Shown here: piece after piece, positions 7,288-15,940 of the stretch
Numbering within the stretch: position 1 is the stretch's first letter
How the letters are laid out: every line of letters begins with the position of its first letter
Origin: an uncultured Lachnospiraceae bacterium
Lineage (GTDB): Bacteria; Bacillota; Clostridia; Lachnospirales; Lachnospiraceae
DNA: 54,768 bases
Reading direction: 5' to 3'
NCBI GenBank assembly: GCA_910585625.1
Contig: CAJUFQ010000025.1
Location: 1 to 54,768, forward strand
Notes under the pieces: model-generated
The model's database searches: none
The model's input: the letters and a program-made list of their open reading frames with translations, nothing else
What the model was told of the DNA's origin: nothing
Program-made: the position numbers and the translations under genes

Positions 7288-9639
7288 ATGTACGTCAGGA
7301 TACTGAAAAAAGACTTGAAACGAAAAAAAACGATGAACCTCATCCTGTTGGTTTTTGTCATTCTTGGGGTGATGTTCACGGCCAGCAGCGTGAATAACCT
7401 GATAACGGTTGTGACTGCGCTTGACGGATATTTTGAGATGGCGGATGTACCGGATTACTGGTTTGTCACGCCATACCAGGAAGAATCGGAACGGCTTTCT
7501 GAGTTTGCCCATGAGAACGGCTATGAAGTCCGCACAGCCAAGCTTATCCAGGTTGATCCACGGGATGTCAAAATAGAAGGAGAACAATTTGAGCATTCTA
7601 CTTCCATTGTCCTGTCGGCAATCGGGGGGGCGAAAATTTTTGATGAAAACGAACAAGAGATTACCCAAGTGCCGGACGGCGAGCTTTATGTCTCAGCGGA
7701 AGTGTTCCGCTCAGCAAAAAATAATTTTTATGAAGGCTGCAAAATCGTCATTACTTCCGAAGGGAAGGAGAAGGAATTTACATTAAAAGGCTATACCAAA
7801 GACGCGTTGTTTGGCTCTCCGATGATAGGCATGACGCGGTTTTTGGTCAGCGAAAATGACTGCCATTTTTTTGAGAGCGATACTTGCACAAAGTTCTATT
7901 CCAAGATGGCTTACACGGATGACAGCGCGTTCATGGACAAATTTTCGGAACTGAACCTGAAAACGAACATGAATGCTGAACGCACGACCATCAGAATGAT
8001 GTATATTATGGACACGCTGATTGCGGCTGTCGTGCTGGTGGTGAGCGTCTGCCTGATCCTGATTTCCCTGGTAATCCTGCAGTTCACCATTAATTTCACG
8101 GTCAGTGAGGAGTTCCGGGAGATAGGCGTCATGAAAGCGATTGGCATTCCGAACAGCAAGATCCGTGGGCTTTACATCCTCAAATATTTTGTGATTGCCG
8201 TTGTGGGCGCATTGTGTGGGTTTGTGTTTAGCGTTCCGTTTGGGAATCTTTTGCTGGGGAGCATTTCCCAGAATATCATCCTCCCCAGGCAAGGCAAACT
8301 GTTCCTCAATCTGGCCTGCGCCTTGGCTACAGCGGCGGTGGTGGTGCTGTTTTGTTATTTCTGCACGAGGAAGATAAAGAAATTTTCCCCGATTGCCGTC
8401 ATCAGAAACGGTGAGATGGGCGAGCGTTATACGCGTAAAGGGCTGTTGCGCCTGGGCAAGTCCCATGCCGCCCCGGCGGCGTTCCTGGCGGTGAACGATA
8501 TTTTGAGCGGAATGAAACGGTATGTTTCGATGATATTGATTTTCACACTGGGGCTGCTGCTGATAATTATCCCGGTCAATACTATCAATACCCTACAGTC
8601 TGATAAGCTGATTTCTTTATTCAGTATGGCGGAATGTGACCTGGTGATTTCGGAGGAACTTCTTTTGACTGCGAATGGGAAGAATGAGGAAATGGTGAAT
8701 GAAAAACTGCAAGAAGTCAGGGAGACCCTTCGGAAACATAGAATTCCGGCGGATGTGTTCCAGGAAATCATGTTCCGTTTCAATATTTCATGCGGTGATA
8801 AGAAGATGTCTTCCCTTGCGTTTCAGGGTGTAGGAGGCGTGCGTGCAGACGAGTATGTCTACCTGGAAGGGACGCCCCCGGAAAATGACGGCGAAGTGGC
8901 AATTACTTACGTTGTTGCAGATAAGATAGGCGCCGGAATCGGAGACCGGGTGGAAATAGACATGGGCGTGGAAAAGAGGACATATACCGTGACGGCAATC
9001 AACCAGAGCATGAATAATCTGGGAGAGGGCGTGCGTTTTTATGAAGGGGATGACATTGACTACAATCTGGCGGCCGGAAGCTTTGGCGTGCAGATTCGCT
9101 TCCATGACAATTCTGACAGCAGGGGGCTGCAGGAAACGAAGACGTTGCTAAAGGGCGTTTATGAAGGAAAAAAGGACGTTTATGAGGCTGGCGAATACGT
9201 CAGCTATATGATAGGAGACGTGGCAGGGCAGCTTGAAAGTGTAAAGAGCCTGATTCTTTCAATCATCATTTGCATCAATGCCTTGGTTGCCGTGCTGATG
9301 GTCAGAAGCTTTATCGCCAGGGAAAAGGGGGAAATTGCCATGCTCAAAGCCTTAGGCTTCCGGAATTCCTCGCTGGTTGCATGGCAGTCCATGCGGATCG
9401 GCATTGTGCTGCTGATTTCGATTGTCATCGGAACTTTGATCTCCACGCCTTTGTCAAAGCTTACGGTAGAGCCGATTTTCCGTATAATGGGCGCCTGCAG
9501 CATAGAATTTGACGTGATACCGCTGGAGGTATATGTAATCTATCCATTAGCCGTGTTTTTGGCGACCGAGCTTGTAGCCATCGCAGGCGCAACGCCGGTG
9601 CGCAGGATATCCGCGGCGGAAACATCGAACATAGAATAG
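7288..9639 (+). CDS. full-size ABC permease with two FtsX modules
   Basis: The ATG at 7288 has AAAGGGG 7 nt upstream. The 783-residue product has eight predicted helices in two repeats: one N-terminal helix (about 18-36), an extracytoplasmic domain, three helices ending near 355, then a helix near 412-432, a second extracytoplasmic domain and three helices at the C-terminus. The motifs EEFREIGVMKAIGIPNSKI and GEIAMLKALGFRNSSL are the FtsX/MacB coupling-helix signatures at equivalent positions in each half. It pairs with the ATPase at 9656. With the two-component genes behind it, the set resembles Bce-like or Vex-like antimicrobial-peptide response systems, though those vary in permease size. 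Confidence 0.8.
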   Translation: MYVRILKKDLKRKKTMNLILLVFVILGVMFTASSVNNLITVVTALDGYFEMADVPDYWFVTPYQEESERLSEFAHENGYEVRTAKLIQVDPRDVKIEGEQFEHSTSIVLSAIGGAKIFDENEQEITQVPDGELYVSAEVFRSAKNNFYEGCKIVITSEGKEKEFTLKGYTKDALFGSPMIGMTRFLVSENDCHFFESDTCTKFYSKMAYTDDSAFMDKFSELNLKTNMNAERTTIRMMYIMDTLIAAVVLVVSVCLILISLVILQFTINFTVSEEFREIGVMKAIGIPNSKIRGLYILKYFVIAVVGALCGFVFSVPFGNLLLGSISQNIILPRQGKLFLNLACALATAAVVVLFCYFCTRKIKKFSPIAVIRNGEMGERYTRKGLLRLGKSHAAPAAFLAVNDILSGMKRYVSMILIFTLGLLLIIIPVNTINTLQSDKLISLFSMAECDLVISEELLLTANGKNEEMVNEKLQEVRETLRKHRIPADVFQEIMFRFNISCGDKKMSSLAFQGVGGVRADEYVYLEGTPPENDGEVAITYVVADKIGAGIGDRVEIDMGVEKRTYTVTAINQSMNNLGEGVRFYEGDDIDYNLAAGSFGVQIRFHDNSDSRGLQETKTLLKGVYEGKKDVYEAGEYVSYMIGDVAGQLESVKSLILSIIICINALVAVLMVRSFIAREKGEIAMLKALGFRNSSLVAWQSMRIGIVLLISIVIGTLISTPLSKLTVEPIFRIMGACSIEFDVIPLEVYVIYPLAVFLATELVAIAGATPVRRISAAETSNIE

Positions 9640-9655
9640 GAAGGGTGAATGACTT

Positions 9656-10423
9656 ATGGCTCAAATTTTAGAGGTAAAAAATCTTTGTAAAACATATATC
9701 GTAAACAAGCGTCAGAATAATGTGCTGAAAAATGTGAATTTCAGTATTGGGGAAGGGGAGATGGCGGCGGTCATGGGCCCTTCTGGATCCGGGAAATCCA
9801 CGCTTTTGTACGCCGTTTCCGGGATGGATGCGGTTACGGCAGGGGAGGTAGAGTTCGGCGGAAAGAATATTGCCGGCTTACGTCCGCGTGAACTTGCAAA
9901 TCTCCGGCTGGATGAGATGGGATTTGTCTTCCAGCAAATGTATATGATGAAGAACCTGACCGTGCTTGACAACATCATACTGCCGGCCTGCCAGTCAGGA
10001 AAAATCAAGGAAAGCCGCAGAGCGACCATGCAGCGCGGGCAAGATCTCATGCGCAAGCTTGGCATAATTGAGATTGCCGAGAACGACATCAATGAAGTTT
10101 CCGGCGGGCAGCTCCAGCGTGCCTGCATCTGCAGGAGCATGATAAACAAACCGAAGATGATATTTGCCGATGAGCCGACCGGGGCGTTGAACCGCAGCTC
10201 TTCCGACGAGGTCATGGAAGAGCTTGTGAAAATAAACAGGGAAGGCACGGCAATCATGCTTGTGACCCACGACGTGAAAGTTGCCGCTAAATGCACGAGA
10301 GTACTCTACATTGTTGACGGCAACATCCAGGGAGAGTATAATCTGGACAGATATACCGCTCCGGCGCAGCTGCGCGAGCGTGAGCGGGCGTTAAATAACT
10401 GGCTGATGGAGAAAGGATGGTAG
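9656..10423 (+). CDS. ABC transporter ATPase paired with the two-module permease
   Basis: This 255-residue ATPase carries Walker A GPSGSGKST, Q-loop FVFQQMYMMKNLTV, signature VSGGQLQRACICRS, Walker B MIFADEPTGALN and H-loop MLVTHD. The last Walker B residue is N where D is usual in DEPTGALD, and the signature begins VSGGQ; both are seen in functional LolD-type proteins. A C-terminal tail of about 30 residues follows the conserved core. It starts 16 bp after the permease and is followed by the regulator gene. It should power the 783-residue permease. Confidence 0.85.
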   Translation: MAQILEVKNLCKTYIVNKRQNNVLKNVNFSIGEGEMAAVMGPSGSGKSTLLYAVSGMDAVTAGEVEFGGKNIAGLRPRELANLRLDEMGFVFQQMYMMKNLTVLDNIILPACQSGKIKESRRATMQRGQDLMRKLGIIEIAENDINEVSGGQLQRACICRSMINKPKMIFADEPTGALNRSSSDEVMEELVKINREGTAIMLVTHDVKVAAKCTRVLYIVDGNIQGEYNLDRYTAPAQLRERERALNNWLMEKGW

Positions 10424-10492
10424 GCGCAGGCAGGAGAACTCGGGCGTTGGAGGATTTGCAGGCGGAAGCAGGAAATGCGGAGGTGTATGGTA

Positions 10493-11155
10493 ATGACGGA
10501 TATTTTAGTTGTAGAAGATAATGAGGAACTGGCGGACCTGCTCTGCGATTTCCTGCGCGCGGAAAATTATGTGGTGTCGGTGGCGGGAACCGGGGAAAAG
10601 GCATTGGCGTTATATGAAAAGTATGGCGCAAGGCTTCTCGTGCTTGACATCATGCTGCCGGGGATGGATGGATTTTCTCTCTGCGCCAAAGTGCGCGAAC
10701 AGGGCAATACGCCAATCCTTATCGTGAGCGCGAAAACTGCCAAGGACGATAAGTTAAACGGGCTTCTCCTGGGAGCGGACGATTATATTGAGAAGCCTTA
10801 TGACATAGATATCCTGCTGGCCAAAATCAAGGGGATTTTCAAGAGACGCTACTCGTTGGATGAAATTACGGAGGGGAACCTGACCTTGAATAAGGAAGGC
10901 AGGACGGTCAAAAAGGACGGCACGCTGCTGGAGATGACGGCAAAGGAATTCGATTTGCTCTTGCTGCTGGTTGAGAATAAGGGCAAAGCGTTGAGCAAAG
11001 AATTCCTCTTCGGCCAGGTCTGGGGCAGCGACAGCTTTTCTGAGCCGCAGACGCTGACCGTGCATATCAAATGGCTGCGGCAGAAAATAGAAGACAACCC
11101 CAAGAAGCCGCAGAAGATTCAGACTGTCTGGGGAGTGGGGTATAAGTTCATATGA
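10493..11155 (+). CDS. OmpR-family response regulator
   Basis: I take the ATG at 10493, as GCGGAGGTG at 10478-10485 is well placed for it. The 220-residue protein has a receiver domain with acidic residues VVEDN, phosphoacceptor Asp in LVLDIMLPGMDG, the conserved Ser and Lys in SAKTAKDD and KPYD, and a winged-helix output domain ending QTVWGVGYKFI. It overlaps the kinase gene by four bases. It probably controls the permease/ATPase operon, where an 11-bp-spaced direct repeat overlaps the promoter. Confidence 0.9.
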   Translation: MTDILVVEDNEELADLLCDFLRAENYVVSVAGTGEKALALYEKYGARLLVLDIMLPGMDGFSLCAKVREQGNTPILIVSAKTAKDDKLNGLLLGADDYIEKPYDIDILLAKIKGIFKRRYSLDEITEGNLTLNKEGRTVKKDGTLLEMTAKEFDLLLLLVENKGKALSKEFLFGQVWGSDSFSEPQTLTVHIKWLRQKIEDNPKKPQKIQTVWGVGYKFI

Positions 11156-12399
11156 AAAGTTTCCGTAAATTTTTTTGGGCAGTCATCGTATCAGCCCTTG
11201 CCATCCTTGCAGCTGCAAATCTCTTTCTGTGGGGGCAGGAGACACACAACGGCAGCCCGTACCGTGTGGAAATCGGCAGGCTTGCCCGTGCAATCGAGGC
11301 AGACGGGTTAGCGCATATCAGCCTGTCGGACTGCTTGTATGTGACGGACGTCGTTTTGTGTGAAGGGCAGTTTCCGGATGCTGCGTTTTATGAGGACACG
11401 GACGCGGATTACCAAATCCGGGTGGTCGGAGGTAAAACCTACCGTTTCGATTATATTTATCAGGCAAAAGAGGAGCGTCAGCGGCTGGCCGCTGGCGTAA
11501 ACCTGTTCTTGGCAGCGATGGTTTTGCTGCTTTTGTGCGCCATGTTCTTTGTGCGGAATGGGATATTAAAGCCGTTCGAGATACTGAGCGGGATGCCTTA
11601 TGAGCTTTCCCGGGGGAACCTGACCGTGCCGGTCAAGGAAAGTAAATACCGTTTCTTTGGCAGATTTGTCTGGGGGATGAATGTGCTGCGGGAGAATTTA
11701 GAGCAGCACAGGCAGAGTGAACTTGCGCTGCAGCGGGAGAAGAAAACGCTTGTGATTTCCCTTTCCCATGACATTAAGACGCCGCTGTCGGCAATCAAGC
11801 TATATGCGAAAGCGCTCTCCAAGGGTCTTTACCGCGAGGGTGAGAAGCAGCTGGAGATTGCCGCCAGTATAGGCGCGAAAGCAGACGAAATTGAGAAATA
11901 CCTGGGGCAGATTATAGAAGCGTCGAGCCAGGACTTCCTGAATCTGCAGGCAGAGCAGGGGGAATTCTATCTGTCGGAGCTTGTGCGTGAGGTTTGTGGC
12001 TACTACAGGGAGAAACTGCAGCTGATGAAGATAGGGTTTTCCGTGGGAGAGTATTCAGACTGCATAGTGAAGGGCGACCTTGACCGGAGCGTGGAAGTCC
12101 TGCAGAACATCATTGAGAATGCGGTCAAGTATGGGGATGGGCAAAATATTGCGCTTTCGTTTTCTGAGGAAGAGGGCTGCAGCCTGGTCACGGTGGAAAA
12201 CACAGGCTGCACGCTGCCGCAGGCCGAACTTCCGCATATTTTTGAGAGTTTCATCCGGGGGACGAATGCGGAGAATGAAAACGGCAGCGGGCTTGGGCTT
12301 TATATCTGCCGCCAGCTCATGCACAAGATGCAGGGTGATATCTTTGCAGAAATCAAAGGTGGGCGGATGCATGTCACGGTCATCTTCTTGATGGTGTAG
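11152..12399 (+). CDS. sensor histidine kinase
   Basis: The 415-residue kinase starts in ATGA overlapping the regulator stop. It has two membrane helices (about 8-28 and 120-142) enclosing an extracytoplasmic sensor of about 90 residues, a linker, the H-box SLSHDIKTPLSAI, the N-box NIIENAVKYG and the G-box GSGLGLYICRQL. The sensor is longer than that of Bce-type kinases, which have almost none, so it may detect its ligand directly rather than through the permease. It is the last gene of the operon; the ABC-F promoter begins 18 nt after its stop. Confidence 0.9.
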   Translation: MKSFRKFFWAVIVSALAILAAANLFLWGQETHNGSPYRVEIGRLARAIEADGLAHISLSDCLYVTDVVLCEGQFPDAAFYEDTDADYQIRVVGGKTYRFDYIYQAKEERQRLAAGVNLFLAAMVLLLLCAMFFVRNGILKPFEILSGMPYELSRGNLTVPVKESKYRFFGRFVWGMNVLRENLEQHRQSELALQREKKTLVISLSHDIKTPLSAIKLYAKALSKGLYREGEKQLEIAASIGAKADEIEKYLGQIIEASSQDFLNLQAEQGEFYLSELVREVCGYYREKLQLMKIGFSVGEYSDCIVKGDLDRSVEVLQNIIENAVKYGDGQNIALSFSEEEGCSLVTVENTGCTLPQAELPHIFESFIRGTNAENENGSGLGLYICRQLMHKMQGDIFAEIKGGRMHVTVIFLMV

Positions 12400-12416
12400 G
12401 TGTAAAGCATTAATAG

Positions 12417-12446
12417 TTGACAGGCAGGGAGGCCTTATGGTAGAAT
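12417..12446 (+). promoter_or_regulatory. promoter of the ABC-F leader transcript
   Basis: TTGACA at 12417-12422 and TAGAAT at 12441-12446 are 18 bp apart, giving a start near 12453 and a leader of about 270 nt before the ABC-F gene. Confidence 0.65.
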
Positions 12447-12477
12447 AACCCTATCTTTGGGAAGAGAGGTGAAAAAG

Positions 12478-12489
12478 ATGAGAATATAA
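12478..12489 (+). CDS. three-codon upstream ORF (MRI) in the ABC-F leader
   Basis: ATG AGA ATA TAA at 12478-12489 is preceded by GAGAGGTG about 5 nt upstream, so ribosomes should load here. Very short upstream ORFs are known in leaders of ABC-F and other ribosome-protection genes, where drug-stalled ribosomes change RNA folding. Translation is inferred, not shown. Confidence 0.45.
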   Translation: MRI

Positions 12490-12516
12490 TCAGCTTTTGA
12501 TTGCATGAAGGTTTCG

Positions 12517-12690
12517 GTGGTATCAGGGATTATACCTATGCCGTTTATCATGTTGCCAGAAGTGGATTATGTTCTCATAACCTCTCTTTTTGTGTGCCGC
12601 AATATTTGCGGCTGGGTGGTTTGCGGTATTCCCCCTGAGGTTATAGTGCGTAACGGAACTGTCTGGCAACCGGCAGTTCCATTTTTATGG
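12517..12690 (+). promoter_or_regulatory. attenuator-type leader of the ABC-F gene
   Basis: Several mutually exclusive structures are visible. A first stem near 12560-12585 (TTATG with CATAA plus flanking pairs) is followed by CTTTTTG and resembles a terminator. ATAACCTC at 12577-12584 can instead pair with GAGGTTAT at 12637-12644, which would break it. CCGCAA at 12597-12602 can pair with TTGCGG at 12606-12611 or at 12621-12626. Finally GGAACTG at 12655-12661 and CAGTTCC at 12674-12680 precede ATTTTTA, a second terminator directly before the ribosome binding site. This is the pattern of ribosome-mediated transcription attenuation known for antibiotic-resistance ABC-F genes. Confidence 0.6.
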
Positions 12691-12720
12691 AAATGCACGT
12701 TCGAGTTAGGAGGGATGGAT

Positions 12721-14241
12721 ATGTCGCAGATTAACGTAAATAACCTGACGTTCTCTTATGAAGGGAGTTTTGACAACGTCTTTGAACAGGTATCATTTTC
12801 CGTGGATACGGATTGGAAGCTGGGGTTTCTCGGGAGGAATGGGAAGGGCAAGACCACGTTCCTCAATTTGCTGCTGGGAAACTACGCATACAGTGGGAGC
12901 ATCACTGCTTCGGTAGTATTTGATTATTTCCCATATTATATTTCCCAAGGGCAGATGCAGTGTGCCTTGGCTGAGTTTGCGGAAGAGTTAAAACCACAAT
13001 GCGAATCATGGCGTGTCATCCGAGAGCTGGATCGGCTGTGCGAGAGTGCGGAAATCCTATATAGGCCCTTCGGAACGTTAAGTCCCGGAGAGCGCACAAA
13101 AGCCCTGCTTGCCGTCCTGTTTTCCGGGGAAAATGATTTTCTGCTGATTGATGAGCCGACAAACCACCTGGATGAAAAAGCCAGGGAGGACGTGAAGGAA
13201 TATTTGTCTTCGAAGCAAGGGTTTATCCTTGTGTCTCATGACAGGGATTTGCTGGATAGCTGCATCGACCATGTGCTTGTGCTGAACCGGAAAAGCATAG
13301 AGGTGCAGAAAGGGAATTTTTCAAGCTGGTGGGAGAACCGGCAGCGCAAGGAGCAGTTTGCAGCAGCAGAAAATGACAGGCACAGAAAGGAAATCGCCAA
13401 GTTAAAGAAAGCGGCGGCGCGCTCGTCTATGTGGGCTGACAAGAATGAAAGCACGAAGATCGGTTACGATCCGGTAAAAGAGCATGACCGTCCCACGCGG
13501 GCGTACATTGGCGCGAAGACGAAGAAGATGCAGAGCAAGGTCAGGCAGATGAAGGAGCGCATAGGCCGGGAGATAGAGGAAAAGCAAGGGCTGCTGGCAG
13601 ATGTCGAGCAGCCGGCAGAACTGAAAATGACGCCTCTTCCGTATCATAAAGAGAGGCTGGTGGAGGTTCAGGAATATTCTCTTGGCTACGAGGATGCAGC
13701 GCCGCTTTTTACAGATTTGTCATTCACTGTCAGCCGGGGGCAGCGGATTGCCTTGCATGGAGGGAACGGGTGTGGGAAATCTACGCTCATTAATATGATT
13801 TTACAGAAATCAGGGTATGCCGACAGCCGCCTGCCAGTCGCAGAAACCGGGACGTGCAGAGCGTCATCGGGACTGGTGGTTTCTTATGTCAATCAAGACA
13901 CTTCTGCCCTAAAAGGCAGAATTTCTGAATTCTGTGCGGAGCATATGCTGGAGGAGAGCTTGTTTTGCGCGATTCTCAGGCAGCTGGACATGGAACGTGT
14001 GCAGTTTGTGAAGGATATGGAGGATTATTCCGAAGGGCAGAAAAAGAAAGCGCTGCTTGCCGCAAGCCTGCTTACGCCGGCACATCTGTACATCTGGGAT
14101 GAGCCGCTGAATTATATTGACGTGTTTTCCAGGATACAGATAGAGCGGCTGCTCATGGAATGCCGGCCAACCATGCTTTTTGTGGAGCATGACGCGAGAT
14201 TCCGGCAGAAAATAGCTACGGAGGTGGTTACGCTGCCATAA
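12721..14241 (+). CDS. ABC-F ribosome protection protein (Lsa/CplR-like)
   Basis: The start at 12721 follows AGGAGGG at 12708-12714; the open frame extends farther upstream only through the leader. The 506-residue protein has two ABC domains and no membrane helix. The first has GRNGKGKTT, LSPGERTKALLA and LLIDEPTNHLDE; the second has GGNGCGKST, YSEGQKKKALLA and IWDEPLNYID. Between them lies a basic helical interdomain linker (about residues 195-290). The WDEPLNYID form is typical of antibiotic-resistance ABC-F proteins of the Vga/Lsa/Cpl group, which dislodge lincosamides, streptogramin A and pleuromutilins from the ribosome. The drug range here is not deducible. A leader with attenuator features precedes it. 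Confidence 0.85.
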   Translation: MSQINVNNLTFSYEGSFDNVFEQVSFSVDTDWKLGFLGRNGKGKTTFLNLLLGNYAYSGSITASVVFDYFPYYISQGQMQCALAEFAEELKPQCESWRVIRELDRLCESAEILYRPFGTLSPGERTKALLAVLFSGENDFLLIDEPTNHLDEKAREDVKEYLSSKQGFILVSHDRDLLDSCIDHVLVLNRKSIEVQKGNFSSWWENRQRKEQFAAAENDRHRKEIAKLKKAAARSSMWADKNESTKIGYDPVKEHDRPTRAYIGAKTKKMQSKVRQMKERIGREIEEKQGLLADVEQPAELKMTPLPYHKERLVEVQEYSLGYEDAAPLFTDLSFTVSRGQRIALHGGNGCGKSTLINMILQKSGYADSRLPVAETGTCRASSGLVVSYVNQDTSALKGRISEFCAEHMLEESLFCAILRQLDMERVQFVKDMEDYSEGQKKKALLAASLLTPAHLYIWDEPLNYIDVFSRIQIERLLMECRPTMLFVEHDARFRQKIATEVVTLP

Positions 14242-14300
14242 CTGTCATTTCAAGAAACAATGACGGATACAAATTATTTGAAAGAGAACGGTGCAATTTA

Positions 14301-14329
14301 TTGACAAAGGAAATTTGTGGTGGTAAACT
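14301..14329 (+). promoter_or_regulatory. promoter of the FN3 protein gene
   Basis: TTGACA at 14301-14306 and TAAACT at 14324-14329 with a 17-bp spacer, 47 nt before the start codon. Confidence 0.6.
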
Positions 14330-14376
14330 TTAGGTATTCTATAAAATTTATAATAATAAAGAAAGGGAGAAAACGT

Positions 14377-15684
14377 ATGAAGAACTTTTATAAGGTAGCA
14401 AAAGTAAGTTTGATGGTTTTTGTATGCGCCCTGTTTCTTGGGATAGGGATTCAGGCAGAGGCAGCAGAAGGCCAAGTTGGCGGCTTGGAGCAGACTGCGC
14501 ATGGTTATAACCGTGTGTTGGTGGAATGGACTGATATCGAGGATGTCGCCCATGCAGGTTATCGGGTAGATATCTGTGAGAACAAAAATTTTGAAGGGGA
14601 TACATATGCTTATGGCTATCAGCAGGGGAATGAAGTAGAGATTGGAGATCTTGCTGCCGGAAAATCCTATTATGTAAGGGTTGTGGCTGCCACCAGCGTG
14701 AATAATGAATGGCAGGATCTTGAAGAGACAGCATCTGCCCCCTTCGAAGTAGTTACTGCGCCGATGAGTAAGGTTACAAAGCTGAAACAGACGAAGGCAG
14801 AAGCGAAGAAGATTTCATTGTCATGGAAGAAAGCGAATGGAGCGAACTCTTATTGGATGTACCGTTATAAGAAAGGCGCCACGTCGCCTGGTAAGCCGGT
14901 AAAGATTAAGAATGTATCCTCCTATAACCTGAGCGGCTTGGCGGCAGACACTAAGTATGAGATTGACATATTTGCCGTTAGGAAGAGCGAAAGCGGTTAT
15001 GAGGCAACATCCGACAGCAGGAATTACGCAGCAGCGTATATGTCCACGATGCCGAAGAAGGTCGGCAAGGTGAAGTTCCTTATGGGAGGCAGCAGCAGGA
15101 ATTTGGGAGATGCGACGAGCAGCTCTGATGCAAAGCAGGGATATTTTTCCTGGCCTGCAAGCAAGGCGGCTGATGGGTATGAATATACCGTATATGGCAA
15201 CAATGGCAAGAAGCTGTTTACAGGCACGACGACAACTTCCAACCCAAAACTTGTCAGGATTGCAAATAAAAAGCTGACCAATACCCAGTTCATGAAGATT
15301 AAGGTCAAGGCGTTCATCAAGGTAAATGGTAAGAAGAAATTTGGCCCGGCTTCAGACGACTGCTGGTTTGCAAAATATCCGCCAAACGTAAAGAAAGCGA
15401 TGGTTGGACGCTATGCTGCAGACGGCGTCAGGATATCCTGGAAAAAGATGACAGGAGCAAAGGATTATACCGTATATGTCTCCACAAGCCCGGATTCAGG
15501 GTATAAGAAGGTTTCTACCACATCTGGAACAAGCTGCATTATCAAGAAATGCAATGGCGCTGCGATTTCTACGTATAGAAATTATTACTATTATGTCCAG
15601 GCGTCCAAGAAGGTAGGCGGGAAGACCATTAAGAGTGATGATAGCTGGTATGGAAGTTTTTACATCACTCCTCAATACTATTAA
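14377..15684 (+). CDS. secreted protein with tandem fibronectin type III domains
   Basis: The ATG at 14377 follows GAAAGGGAGA. The 435-residue product begins with a signal peptide (KVSLMVFVCALFLGIGIQAEA). The rest forms about four FN3-like repeats of about 90 residues, with tell-tale strands such as VLVEWTDIEDVAHAGYRVDI, ISLSWKKANGANSYWMYRYK and VRISWKKMTGAKDYTVYVST, each followed by a Y-x-V-x-V type strand. No enzyme domain, LPXTG motif or cell-wall-binding repeat is seen, so it may be released or held non-covalently. Lachnospiraceae encode many such FN3 proteins of unknown role. Its own promoter suggests a single-gene unit. Confidence 0.75.
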   Translation: MKNFYKVAKVSLMVFVCALFLGIGIQAEAAEGQVGGLEQTAHGYNRVLVEWTDIEDVAHAGYRVDICENKNFEGDTYAYGYQQGNEVEIGDLAAGKSYYVRVVAATSVNNEWQDLEETASAPFEVVTAPMSKVTKLKQTKAEAKKISLSWKKANGANSYWMYRYKKGATSPGKPVKIKNVSSYNLSGLAADTKYEIDIFAVRKSESGYEATSDSRNYAAAYMSTMPKKVGKVKFLMGGSSRNLGDATSSSDAKQGYFSWPASKAADGYEYTVYGNNGKKLFTGTTTTSNPKLVRIANKKLTNTQFMKIKVKAFIKVNGKKKFGPASDDCWFAKYPPNVKKAMVGRYAADGVRISWKKMTGAKDYTVYVSTSPDSGYKKVSTTSGTSCIIKKCNGAAISTYRNYYYYVQASKKVGGKTIKSDDSWYGSFYITPQYY

Positions 15685-15720
15685 AAGATTGCAAAAAATA
15701 AAATTTCTTCTAAAAAGTAG

Positions 15721-15749
15721 TTGACAAATCTCGCCAACTTCTATATAAT
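15721..15749 (+). promoter_or_regulatory. consensus promoter of tRNA-Leu
   Basis: TTGACA at 15721-15726 and TATAAT at 15744-15749, exact consensus boxes with the optimal 17-bp spacer, as expected for a stable RNA gene. Confidence 0.85.
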
Positions 15750-15810
15750 AGCTATTGTGAGTTTTACAGAGCAGTTCTTCAAAGCACTGAGACTGTGAAA
15801 CGACATAGCT

Positions 15811-15894
15811 GCAGGAGTGGCGGAATTGGCAGACGCGCAGGCTTCAGGTGCCTGTGGTAGCAATATCGTGTGGGTTCAAGTCCCATCTCCTGCA
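15811..15894 (+). tRNA. tRNA-Leu (anticodon CAG)
   Basis: An 84-nt class II tRNA. The acceptor stem GCAGGAG (15811-15817) pairs with CTCCTGC (15887-15893), with discriminator A at 15894. The anticodon stem is CAGGC/GCCTG with loop TTCAGGT, giving anticodon CAG, which reads CUG. A long variable arm and GGTTCAAGTCCC T-arm are present. CCA is not encoded; TGA follows. A perfect promoter precedes it and a strong terminator follows. Confidence 0.95.
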
Positions 15895-15906
15895 TGAGAA
15901 GAATAA

Positions 15907-15940
15907 GAAGCTGTTGCGGAATGCAACGGCTTCTTTGTTC
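15907..15940 (+). terminator. terminator of tRNA-Leu
   Basis: GAAGCTGTTGC at 15907-15917 pairs with GCAACGGCTTC at 15923-15933 (11 bp with one G-U pair), then TTTGTTC. It is 12 nt after the tRNA. Confidence 0.85.

Noticed and set aside
12505..12720. N-terminal extension of the ABC-F protein by 72 residues
   Set aside because: The extension spans the attenuator hairpins and reads unlike any ABC-F N-terminus; the start at 12721 has a strong AGGAGGG site and the normal family start.
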